12,202 bases of DNA, taken from contig JAVWHX010000063.1 of the NCBI GenBank assembly GCA_036639875.1, positions 1-12,202 of the forward strand. The letters run 5' to 3'. The DNA comes from JAVWHX01 sp036639875. GTDB taxonomy: Bacteria > Bacillota_I > Bacilli_A > Erysipelotrichales > Coprobacillaceae. Position 1 is the first letter of the stretch. The number at the start of each line of letters is the position of its first letter. Under the pieces are notes generated by a model. It ran no database searches, was not told the DNA's origin, and worked only from the letters and a program-made list of their open reading frames with translations. Of this stretch, positions 1-5,922 are shown one piece after another. Position numbers and translations under genes: made by a program.

Positions 1-232
1 AATCAATTCTTCCATAATGAAAAATAAAATATCCCATTGCTTTTACCATTTCATCATAATCTTCCATAGAATAAACTTGATAATAATCATCAATTGCATC
101 TCTTAATTCTTGACTTAATTCATGATACGGAGTATCCCCAATTGCTAAAACTTGAACACCCCTATTCTCTAAACGATCACAAAATTGATAAAAGTTTTTA
201 GGGAATGTTGGTGAAATATAAACAAAATTCAT
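1..232 (-). CDS. ATP-grasp family protein, N-terminal part (runs off the left edge)
   Basis: The first 77 residues of a minus-strand gene are visible without a stop; the 3' end lies outside the window. The protein begins MNFVYISPTFP and continues with a segment reading VLAIGDTPYHEL and, near the cut, GYFIFHYGRID. From memory, this matches the N-terminal (pre-ATP-grasp) region of a Bacillota family annotated as ATP-grasp or carbamoyl-phosphate-synthase-like proteins, in which a Rossmann-like domain precedes the ATP-grasp fold that ligates a carboxylate to an amine or similar nucleophile. The catalytic domain is not visible, so substrate and activity cannot be read. The ATG at 232 is chosen because an AGGGAG ribosome site lies 8 nt upstream. 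It has its own -10 element and is probably transcribed separately from the three-gene operon upstream. Confidence 0.65.
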   Translation of the reverse strand, partial: MNFVYISPTFPKNFYQFCDRLENRGVQVLAIGDTPYHELSQELRDAIDDYYQVYSMEDYDEMVKAMGYFIFHYGRID

Positions 233-257
233 ATCATCATCTCCCTTTGTTATCTAT

Positions 258-274
258 ATTATAACATATATGTT
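258..274 (-). promoter_or_regulatory. -10 element with overlapping palindrome upstream of the ATP-grasp gene
   Basis: On the minus strand a perfect TATAAT occupies 263-258, about 25 nt before the start codon. Immediately upstream, and overlapping it by one base, is the 12-bp perfect palindrome AACATATATGTT (263-274). No good -35 hexamer stands at 17 nt. The palindrome could be an operator, but an all-AT core of this kind can arise by chance. Confidence 0.4.
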
Positions 275-300
275 TACATAATAAGGAAAAAACAGAGCGA

Positions 301-324
301 TTTCTTTTCAAATTTTAAAAGAAA
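301..324. repeat. AT-rich inverted repeat, 8-bp arms
   Basis: Arms TTTCTTTT (301-308) and AAAAGAAA (317-324) are perfect complements around an 8-nt loop. It lies between the end of the XRE operon and the promoter of the ATP-grasp gene. On the minus strand the T-run comes before rather than after the stem, so it is not a standard terminator; it may be a weak structure or chance in AT-rich DNA. Confidence 0.25.
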
Positions 325-337
325 AAAAAGCAGAGAT

Positions 338-394
338 TAACCCTACTTTTAAAAATATATTAATATTTATTTTCCTATATTTTATAACCCTACT
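338..394. repeat. Pair of 10-bp direct repeats downstream of the XRE operon
   Basis: TAACCCTACT occurs at 338-347 and again at 385-394, 47 bp apart, in an otherwise AT-only stretch just after the 56-residue gene. Between the copies is a feeble AT-only hairpin (AAATAT/ATATTT on the minus strand) followed by T residues, the only terminator-like element seen for this operon. Function is unknown. Confidence 0.35.
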
Positions 395-396
395 CA

Positions 397-567
397 TTAT
401 GATCTTTTAAATTTCATTAAACCAAACATCTCAAATACAATCACCAAAACAAGTAATCCTAACTTAATACTATGACTAATAAAACCAACCTCATAAGCTA
501 AATAAGTCATACTTCCCAATAACAAACCTATTCCTATCCAACATTGGTATGATAGTTTTTTAATCAT
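397..567 (-). CDS. Small two-TM membrane protein, 56 residues
   Basis: A short gene starting MIKKLSYQCW with an excellent AGGAGG site 7 nt upstream of the ATG at 567 and a TAA at 397-399. Two hydrophobic segments (about residues 9-30 and 33-51) make it an integral membrane protein with a basic N-terminus and a basic C-terminal tail (KFKRS), so both ends are probably cytoplasmic. It is the last gene of an operon with the XRE regulator and the four-TM protein: it starts 11 nt beyond the stop of the four-TM gene, and its ribosome site touches that stop. I do not recognise a family. Its position suggests that it acts with the four-TM protein, perhaps as an accessory subunit; this is inference only. 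Confidence 0.7.
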   Translation of the reverse strand: MIKKLSYQCWIGIGLLLGSMTYLAYEVGFISHSIKLGLLVLVIVFEMFGLMKFKRS

Positions 568-578
568 ATAGTTCCCTC

Positions 579-1028
579 CTAATATTTACGACTATAATAA
601 AGTTTAAAACTTAAAGTTACAAATATTAAAACAAAGAGTTCACAGATTAATGTTATTGCTATAATGGGACTGAAATAAACTGATATATTAATAGCTATTA
701 TTAATAATACAATACTCGCTATAAGAACTCCTTCAGCCATCTTTGCTTTAATTAATGCTTTTCTTTCATCATGCTCATCAATATAAAGTTTCTTAAGACG
801 TTGATCATCCTTTAATGCTTTTGCATACTCATAGATTAAAAATATTGCAAGAAAACTCACACCTAGAAGCATACCTATTAAAAAACTCACTCCACTTTCT
901 ACACGTTCACCTTTAAAAAACTCTTTATAATCTAAAAAGTATAAAATAAAGTTTAAAACAACAATTCCTAAAACAAACAAACCAAGTGCACTTTTTCTTT
1001 TTTTAATAATATTTTTAAACTCATCCAT
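579..1028 (-). CDS. Four-TM membrane protein partnered with an XRE regulator
   Basis: A 149-residue integral membrane protein with hydrophobic segments at about 14-33, 46-67, 97-117 and 119-143. The loop between TM2 and TM3 is charged and holds the motif HDERKALIKAK (residues 86-96). A D-E-R...I...K-A pattern of this sort is, from memory, a recurring feature of uncharacterised small membrane proteins encoded beside XRE regulators in Bacillota (DUF2178-like groups); I cannot assign the exact family. The gene directly abuts the regulator: its ATG follows the regulator's TAA with no gap, and its GGAGG site lies inside the regulator's last codons, so translation is probably coupled. No enzymatic motif is visible. 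It could be the physiological target or output of the regulator, for example an envelope-stress or transport-related protein, but nothing in the sequence shows which. Confidence 0.75.
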   Translation of the reverse strand: MDEFKNIIKKRKSALGLFVLGIVVLNFILYFLDYKEFFKGERVESGVSFLIGMLLGVSFLAIFLIYEYAKALKDDQRLKKLYIDEHDERKALIKAKMAEGVLIASIVLLIIAINISVYFSPIIAITLICELFVLIFVTLSFKLYYSRKY

Positions 1029-1235
1029 TTATATTTCCTCCACTTCTGAAAAATCAAATATATCTTCAATACTTAAGTCAAAGTACCTAGCTATTTTATA
1101 AGCTAACACTAATGATGCAACATATTTCTCTTTCTCTAATGATATAATTGTTTGCCGTGTTACCCCAACTGCTAATGCTAGTTCATCCTGAGAGACTTTA
1201 TTTTGCTTTCTTAATTCCTTAATCTTTGTCTTCAT
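1029..1235 (-). CDS. Small XRE/Cro-CI family transcriptional regulator, probable autorepressor
   Basis: A 68-residue protein that is essentially one helix-turn-helix domain. The HTH runs from about residue 15 to 35 (SQDELALAVGVTRQTIISLE), followed by the usual stabilising helices around LAYKIARYFDLSIEDIF and a short acidic tail. There is no ligand-binding or peptidase domain, so it probably works as a simple dimeric DNA-binding protein. The start is supported by an AAGGAAG site 7 nt upstream. It is the first gene of the operon with the four-TM and two-TM proteins. A 19-bp palindrome overlaps its own promoter, which points to negative autoregulation. This single-domain type is common in Bacillota, often next to a small membrane protein gene of unknown function. 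Confidence 0.9.
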   Translation of the reverse strand: MKTKIKELRKQNKVSQDELALAVGVTRQTIISLEKEKYVASLVLAYKIARYFDLSIEDIFDFSEVEEI

Positions 1236-1259
1236 GCAGTCACTTCCTTCTTTTCGAAT

Positions 1260-1302
1260 AGTATAGCACGCTTTACATTGAATGTAAAGTGTGTTTTACA
1301 TT
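1260..1302 (-). promoter_or_regulatory. Promoter and three-half-site operator of the XRE operon
   Basis: On the minus strand a -35 box TTTACA (1288-1283), a 17-nt spacer and a -10 box TATACT (1265-1260) form a near-consensus sigma-A promoter, placing the start of transcription just upstream of the ribosome site. A perfect palindrome, CTTTACATTCAATGTAAAG (1271-1289), covers the -35 and much of the spacer. A third copy of the 8-bp half-site (1295-1302) forms a second inverted pair with the 1281-1288 copy across a 6-nt spacer. A repressor bound here would block polymerase. The obvious binder is the XRE protein encoded immediately downstream. Confidence 0.8.
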
Positions 1303-1303
1303 T

Positions 1304-1329
1304 AAAAAAGTCACTCCTAAGAGCAACTT
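1304..1329 (-). terminator. Rho-independent terminator of the five-TM protein gene
   Basis: On the minus strand a 9-bp stem (arms 1329-1321 and 1316-1308, two G-T wobbles), a 4-nt loop and a T-run (1309-1304) lie 15 nt after the stop codon. It sits directly upstream of the XRE operon promoter and insulates the two units. Confidence 0.75.
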
Positions 1330-1344
1330 CTTTATTCATAATAT

Positions 1345-2817
1345 TTATTCTGGTATTGTTAATTCTGTTAGTGAACCTTCATTAATAAAGAACGTTTTTA
1401 CTAAGCCTGCCTTTATATCTTCTTTTTTGCTAACTGGTTTATAATCTTTATCATATAAACTCATTTTAAACCAATAAGCATCTTTTGATTTATAATCAGA
1501 TTTCGGATTACTTATATAATAAGCTATATACTTTGTTGTTCCTGAAGTTAGATCAGTTGTACTTTTAAAAACCATTATAAGACGTTTTGAGTATTCTCCT
1601 GCATCTGCGAAGTATGCTGAATCAAATTCAATTGTATATTTTGTAAGTATACTACTATATATATTAGCTGAAGCTTTTTTCTCTGCATCCGCTTTCATAG
1701 TCTTTAATAAATCTGCTGGAATCTTTGTTCCATCTGTATATCTTTCAATCAAACCTTTAACTTCAACTTCAAATTCATCATTAATAACTTTAACATTATT
1801 TTTATCTGCACTCATTTCTGAATACTTAGCAATGACTTTTACTTTTTGTCCGTTTTCTAATTCACCATTTTTAAATTCGCCACTATCATCAATAGTATAA
1901 TAAACAGTTCTTAAGAAACTTTTAACTTTACTATCTTCACCTTCATAATCATTAGTTGCTGAAATTTTCGCATAACCTTTTCCATTATCACCAGTCAGTT
2001 CCAAATCGACACTCTTAACAAGATCAACACTTGTTGAAGAGAAGAAAGTACTATATACAAAATATCCAGTTCCACATAATAAGATTAAACTTGCAACAAC
2101 TGCCCCAATAATAAGTCCAGTCTTCTTTTTCGGTGCCTGATTTTGTTGTGATACGGGTGGCACATATGGCTGTTGCACAGGTTGTGTCGCTCCTTGAACA
2201 GGCTGTGCTGTTTGTTGAATAGGTTGAGCTGCTTCTTGAACAGGTTGTCCTGACTGCACTACTTGTTGAGCCGCACCTGTTTGTAATGGTTGTGTTGCAT
2301 TGACTACAGTTTCTGATATCATACCTGAATCTTGATTATATAATTTGTTTAATTTTGGTATTTGAATAACTTTTTTCATTTCTAGACATAAAACTATAGA
2401 ATAGATGCCACCCAAATAAGCTACATAGAATGCCCAACCATAGATTCCTAATCCAGCAATCCAAGAATTATAATTAGCTAGAATAGAATAGTAATTTCCT
2501 GAGCCAAGACTAATTAAAGCTGAAACAAATTGAATTCCAAATAAACTTAATACAGTTACAATAACTGAAATAATTGCTAAAATCATAACTGTTATATCTT
2601 TAGATTTTTTTAAATAATAATAAATACTTCCAACTGTCAATATAATTGAACCAGCGAATGCGACTAAGTATCCAAAAACCAAAATAATGTTTAAAAACAT
2701 ATTTGTTCCAGTAAAAGTACTAATCGCAAAATTAAATACAAAATAATAAACCCCTACAATAATTCCTAAATAAATAAGCATATCCCTTTTTAAATATTGA
2801 TTGATAATCTTTTTCAT
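1345..2817 (-). CDS. Five-TM protein with Gln/Pro repeat linker and extracytoplasmic domain, function unknown
   Basis: A protein of 490 residues. The ATG at 2817 (MKKIINQYLK) is chosen over an in-frame TTG 12 nt upstream because GGGGGA lies just before the ATG while the TTG has no spaced ribosome site. The N-terminal third has about four TM segments. A linker of roughly 70 residues follows, rich in Gln, Pro and Ala, with heptads of the form QPVQxxA. Then KKK and a fifth TM (about residues 232-257), and a polar domain of about 230 residues to the end. By the positive-inside rule the linker is cytoplasmic and the last domain is outside. That domain starts with a G-x-G-x-A pattern and a later ELENGQKVKV segment, which I recall from uncharacterised Bacillota proteins that usually have an N-terminal zinc ribbon instead. 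No catalytic motif is seen. It has its own promoter region and terminator, so it is probably monocistronic. Confidence 0.8.
   Translation of the reverse strand: MKKIINQYLKRDMLIYLGIIVGVYYFVFNFAISTFTGTNMFLNIILVFGYLVAFAGSIILTVGSIYYYLKKSKDITVMILAIISVIVTVLSLFGIQFVSALISLGSGNYYSILANYNSWIAGLGIYGWAFYVAYLGGIYSIVLCLEMKKVIQIPKLNKLYNQDSGMISETVVNATQPLQTGAAQQVVQSGQPVQEAAQPIQQTAQPVQGATQPVQQPYVPPVSQQNQAPKKKTGLIIGAVVASLILLCGTGYFVYSTFFSSTSVDLVKSVDLELTGDNGKGYAKISATNDYEGEDSKVKSFLRTVYYTIDDSGEFKNGELENGQKVKVIAKYSEMSADKNNVKVINDEFEVEVKGLIERYTDGTKIPADLLKTMKADAEKKASANIYSSILTKYTIEFDSAYFADAGEYSKRLIMVFKSTTDLTSGTTKYIAYYISNPKSDYKSKDAYWFKMSLYDKDYKPVSKKEDIKAGLVKTFFINEGSLTELTIPE
2173..2254 (-). repeat. In-frame 21-bp tandem repeats encoding QPVQxxA heptads
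   Basis: Units of 21 bp begin at 2173, 2194, 2215 and 2236 (the last incomplete), each opening with TTG(A/C)A(C/T)AGG on the plus strand. On the coding strand they give four heptads QPVQEAA, QPIQQTA, QPVQGAT and QPVQQPY. A related QPLQ copy lies nearer the N-terminus. The unit is a multiple of three, so slippage would change linker length without breaking the frame. Confidence 0.85.
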
Positions 2818-2852
2818 AACTTCCCCCAATCCCTTCTGTTATACTTTTTTAT

Positions 2853-2904
2853 AGTATAATAAAATTGTCACATGATAGTCACATATTAACAACTATTATG
2901 TTAA
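2853..2904 (-). promoter_or_regulatory. Probable promoter and periodic repeats upstream of the five-TM protein gene
   Basis: A minus-strand -10 candidate TATACT (2858-2853) lies about 35 nt before the start codon, with only weak -35 candidates (GTGACT or TGACTA near 2882-2876). Overlapping that -35 region is a direct repeat GTCACAT at 2867-2873 and 2878-2884 (11-bp period), followed by an inverted repeat TTAACA/TGTTAA (2886-2904, 7-nt spacer). Together these look like binding sites for one or more regulators. The region lies between divergent genes and could serve either. Confidence 0.45.
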
Positions 2905-2964
2905 ACTATGCATTCTACTCATAATTTGATACTTTTTTTAATTATTTTTTCTATTTCTGAAAGT

Positions 2965-2996
2965 TTAAAGCGTTTTCACATAACACACTGTATAAT
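2965..2996 (+). promoter_or_regulatory. Promoter of the MFS gene with a near-consensus cre (CcpA) site
   Basis: A perfect -10 TATAAT lies at 2991-2996, 23 nt before the start codon. The -35 region is poor but is covered by TTAAAGCGTTTTCA (2965-2978), which matches the cre consensus TGWAARCGYTWNCW at 13 of 14 positions (the second position is T instead of G). CcpA bound here would be expected to repress the promoter when a preferred sugar is available. The consensus is established knowledge; the assignment here is inference. Confidence 0.6.
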
Positions 2997-3019
2997 GATA
3001 AAGTCACGGGAGGAATATT

Positions 3020-4189
3020 ATGAAGGATAAAAATATTATAAAGTTTCAAGCTTTCTATTTTGTTTTAATAGGAGCTGTTGGATGTTTTACTCCATATATC
3101 AATGTTTACTTAGAAAAAAGCATTGGTTTAAATGGATCACAAATTGGTTTAATTACTGCTATATCATTAATAATTGGAGTTTGTGTTATTCCAATATGGG
3201 GTATTATTGGTGATAAGACAAGAAAATATAATCTATTATTAATGGCTTCTTTAGGAGCATCAATTGTTATTTTATATTTTTATTCTAAACAAACTGTTTA
3301 TATTGGATGTGTTGTTTTAGCGTTAATGTTAGAAGTTGTAAGATTAGGATCCACGCCTATGGCTGATACAATCACAATGAATTATACTGCGAAAACAAAT
3401 GGAAACTATGGTTCTATTCGTGGAATGGGTTCTTTAGGATATATGTTAGGAAGTATGGCTGTTGGATTTTTAGCTGATATTTATGGATTAGATGGTCCTT
3501 TATTTACAAGTTATATGTTATTATTAGGAATTGCTTTATTAATCTGTTTCAGTTTTCCTAAAACAGATTCATCTGAAGATGAAAAAGAGAAACCTAAGAA
3601 GGGAAGCTTTAAAGAATTAATTACAAATAAGAACTTTATCTTTATATTGGTTTTAATTATGATTACTCAGATTGTTGTTGATAGTTCAGGAGCTTATGCT
3701 GGTAACCATTTGATTACAACTCTAAAAGGAGATAATTCTTTAATCAGTTGGTTAACATTTGTTCAAGTCTTACCTGAATTCTTATTCTTACTCGTTGCTT
3801 CACAAATGATAAAAAGAATGGGATACAAGAAATTCTTCTTATTTGCGACTGTTTTAATGGCTATTCGATTATTCACATATGCGTTTATTCCTAACTCATA
3901 TGTCTTTGTAGCTATTAGTATTGTTCACTGCTTTGGGGTTGCTTGTTCTACAGTAGCTAGTTTAGCTTACATTCAAGAAGCAGTTAATCCTGCTGTATTT
4001 GGTACTGCAATTACTTTATTAAATGCTGCAATGAGTATTGCTAAAGCAATCTATGGATATGCATTTGGAACTATTTATCAATATCTAGGTTCTTTCCAAA
4101 TTTTCTTTATTAGTGGAATTATAGTTGTTATTGGAATTATCCTTATCATTACAACAAAAAGATTCAATATTACTAAAAATATTCAATAA
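3020..4189 (+). CDS. MFS transporter, LacY/NUP-like (MFS_1_like) family
   Basis: A 389-residue, 12-TM major facilitator, the only plus-strand gene here. The loop between TM2 and TM3 carries the MFS signature GIIGDKTRK (residues 61-69). The region around residues 110-145, including LGSTPMADT and YGSIRGMGSLGYMLGS, resembles the MFS_1_like group (related to LacY, nucleoside and phenylpropionate permeases). A charged cytoplasmic loop (about 180-205) separates the two six-helix halves. The start has a GGGAGG site 6 nt upstream. A probable role is proton-coupled uptake of a sugar, nucleoside or small acid; the substrate cannot be read. The cre site in the promoter favours a carbon source. There is no enzyme gene beside it to identify the substrate. 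It is probably monocistronic and converges on the ABC permease. Confidence 0.85.
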   Translation: MKDKNIIKFQAFYFVLIGAVGCFTPYINVYLEKSIGLNGSQIGLITAISLIIGVCVIPIWGIIGDKTRKYNLLLMASLGASIVILYFYSKQTVYIGCVVLALMLEVVRLGSTPMADTITMNYTAKTNGNYGSIRGMGSLGYMLGSMAVGFLADIYGLDGPLFTSYMLLLGIALLICFSFPKTDSSEDEKEKPKKGSFKELITNKNFIFILVLIMITQIVVDSSGAYAGNHLITTLKGDNSLISWLTFVQVLPEFLFLLVASQMIKRMGYKKFFLFATVLMAIRLFTYAFIPNSYVFVAISIVHCFGVACSTVASLAYIQEAVNPAVFGTAITLLNAAMSIAKAIYGYAFGTIYQYLGSFQIFFISGIIVVIGIILIITTKRFNITKNIQ

Positions 4190-4194
4190 AAAGC

Positions 4195-4228
4195 AAAGGT
4201 TTATTCAGCACTTCGAATAAACCTTTTT
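4195..4228 (+). terminator. Terminator between convergent MFS and ABC permease genes
   Basis: A perfect 12-bp stem (AAAGGTTTATTC at 4195-4206 with its complement at 4215-4226) and an 8-nt loop run into a T-run on the plus strand. On the minus strand it is followed by a weaker T-rich stretch after GC, so it may serve both directions. The left arm contains the stop codon of the minus-strand permease, so the hairpin overlaps its coding end. Confidence 0.85.
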
Positions 4229-4920
4229 AATATATAATCTATAAATAAAATCATAATAATTAACCATATAGTCCATGCAAAGAGACTCACCATATCAAAT
4301 GTCCCCTTAGCAAAATTGATTTCTCTACCAACTCCATAAGACAATCCTGATAAAATCTCAGCCATCACAACAACCTTAACACCTAAATTCAATGAACTCT
4401 TCATTCCTGAAAGAAAGCTTGGTTGAATTAATGGTAAATAAACATGAATGAGTTTATCAAAGAAAGATGGGTGATATAATAAGATAACATCTCTTAAATC
4501 ATGATCAATACTTTTAAATCCCTGTATAAAATTATTATATAACAATGGAAAAACAACTAAAAACAAAACAATATAAACTGTATATAAAGAACTTGTCCAT
4601 AACAACAATAACATAATATAAGCAATATTCGGAACAGCTTGCAACATAGATAATAACGGTGATACATACTCATCAATGAGAGGTTTTTGATATCCAATAT
4701 AAGCTAATAAAAATGCAAGAACAGCACTTATAAATACCACTATCACAACATGTGAAATTGTTATAAACAAAGTTTGATAAAAAGACATCTGTCCTAACAT
4801 AGATATCATTTGAGAAAAGACTTCAATAGGATATGGTAAAATAACTGACTTTCCAACCCATAAAGCAGTTAACTGCCATATCAGTATTATAATAATACCT
4901 AATCGTATTTTATGTTTCAT
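4201..4920 (-). CDS. ABC transporter permease, NitT/TauT (SsuC-like) type
   Basis: A 239-residue inner-membrane permease with about six TM segments. The N-terminus has the LPYPIEVF pattern typical of SsuC/TauC-type permeases, and residues 159-189 carry VYLPLIQPSFLSGMKSSLNLG...VVVMAEIL, the region after the cytoplasmic coupling loop. The EAA loop itself is degenerate: residues around 144-152 (DVILLYHPS) have His where the family's conserved Gly is expected, though the trailing LP is kept. The start codon overlaps the stop of the binding-protein gene by 1 nt (TAATG), so the two are translationally coupled. The gene ends inside a terminator. No ATPase gene follows, although this importer class needs one, so an ATPase encoded elsewhere must be used if the transporter is active. 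The substrate is unknown; the family handles sulfonates, nitrate, thiamine precursors and similar compounds. Confidence 0.85.
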   Translation of the reverse strand: MKHKIRLGIIIILIWQLTALWVGKSVILPYPIEVFSQMISMLGQMSFYQTLFITISHVVIVVFISAVLAFLLAYIGYQKPLIDEYVSPLLSMLQAVPNIAYIMLLLLWTSSLYTVYIVLFLVVFPLLYNNFIQGFKSIDHDLRDVILLYHPSFFDKLIHVYLPLIQPSFLSGMKSSLNLGVKVVVMAEILSGLSYGVGREINFAKGTFDMVSLFAWTIWLIIMILFIDYILKRFIRSAE

Positions 4921-5825
4921 TATCCAATTAACATATCATCGTTATATTCAATATTAAACTGTTTTAATAAAGCTTTAATATCTTCTTTAACTAATGAAGC
5001 ATCTTTATAATTAATATTCTGATTTCCCCATGTTTTTGCAGCAATTACACCATTAGGAACACCAAATGTTTCAGGTTTAATCTCATCAATTAAACTTATT
5101 AAAGAATCATCATCTTTTTTACCAAATAGGTTTGCTTCAATCTTAGTCAAAAAATCTTTTGTATCATCTTTACTCTTTACAAAGATAGCAGCTTGTGGAT
5201 ACCCTTCTTCACTAGAACCTACTTTCTTTTGATAAAGGTCTTGAAGTGATGCCACATTCTTAACAGTTGTTCCATTTTGTTTTGCTTTCGCTATAGTTGC
5301 TGTTGCAGCAGGTTCAGCCATAAGCGCATATTGACATTTACCAGCTAAAACTTGTGCTTGAACATCACTCACAGCATTATAAAATGTTACATTAGCATTC
5401 TTCATCATATCAGAAGAATCTTTAACAAGGTTAAATATTTTACCAGGTACAGCTTGTTCTCCAAATGCTGCTAACGTATTATTCTTAACAGCTTCATTTT
5501 CCACTAAATATAAGTTTCCCCAAGTCATTACTGCTGCTAATCTAAAATCAGTTTGTCCTTTTGCAATTAATTGACATCCTAAATTAATAGGTGCAATCAC
5601 CACATCATAAGCACTATCTTTTTTTACTAACTCACTACTTACCAAATCACTACCTTCAACAATTTTGATTTCACCATTTTTCACAACATCCTTATAAACA
5701 CCAACTAAAGATAAAGCAGGTGCTCCACTTGGTGTTAATATCTTCATTTCATTTGCTTTCTTTGGCGATGAACAACCAACTAACATAAAACTCAGCACCA
5801 ATAACAATGATAATATCTTTTTCAT
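4920..5825 (-). CDS. ABC transporter substrate-binding lipoprotein, NMT1/SsuA-like
   Basis: A 301-residue exported lipoprotein. A basic start (MKK), a hydrophobic stretch and the lipobox LVGC place the lipidated Cys at residue 18, anchoring the protein on the outer face of the membrane. The mature part begins with MKILTPSGAPALSLVGVY, followed by YDVVIAPINLG and LAAVMTWGNLYLV, a periplasmic-binding-protein-II pattern as in NitT/TauT-type binding proteins. It would capture the substrate and deliver it to the permease encoded next. The AGGGAGG site 8 nt upstream of the ATG at 5825 supports the start. The ligand cannot be named from sequence alone. Confidence 0.85.
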   Translation of the reverse strand: MKKILSLLLVLSFMLVGCSSPKKANEMKILTPSGAPALSLVGVYKDVVKNGEIKIVEGSDLVSSELVKKDSAYDVVIAPINLGCQLIAKGQTDFRLAAVMTWGNLYLVENEAVKNNTLAAFGEQAVPGKIFNLVKDSSDMMKNANVTFYNAVSDVQAQVLAGKCQYALMAEPAATATIAKAKQNGTTVKNVASLQDLYQKKVGSSEEGYPQAAIFVKSKDDTKDFLTKIEANLFGKKDDDSLISLIDEIKPETFGVPNGVIAAKTWGNQNINYKDASLVKEDIKALLKQFNIEYNDDMLIG

Positions 5826-5850
5826 AATAAATACCTCCCTATGTATGTCT

Positions 5851-5856
5851 ATTATA
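5851..5856 (-). promoter_or_regulatory. -10 element of the ABC importer operon
   Basis: TATAAT on the minus strand, about 25 nt upstream of the binding-protein start and just upstream of its AGGGAGG site. The -35 (TAGAAA at 17 nt) is weak, so transcription may need an activator or be low. The upstream gene's terminator lies 40 nt away, supporting separate transcription. Confidence 0.5.
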
Positions 5857-5894
5857 ATACTTTTTAAACATGATTTCTATGAAAAGGCATATTT

Positions 5895-5922
5895 AAAAAC
5901 CCACTTCAATAAAATGGGTTTT
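5895..5922 (-). terminator. Terminator of the zinc-ribbon membrane protein gene
   Basis: On the minus strand an 11-bp stem (arms 5922-5912 and 5906-5896, one G-T wobble) with a 5-nt loop ends in a T-run. The first arm includes two bases of the stop codon, so the hairpin starts inside the gene. Confidence 0.75.

Noticed and set aside
1267..1280. Possible cre site near the XRE promoter (AAAGCG core on the minus strand)
   Set aside because: The flanking positions do not fit the cre consensus; the bases are better explained by the palindrome.
2818..2829. Upstream TTG start adding four residues to the five-TM protein
   Set aside because: The downstream ATG has a GGGGGA site before it, while the purine-rich AAGGGA directly abuts the TTG and cannot serve it.
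5857..5894. Riboswitch or attenuator ahead of the ABC importer genes
   Set aside because: The leader is far too short, and the only hairpin there is the terminator of the upstream gene.
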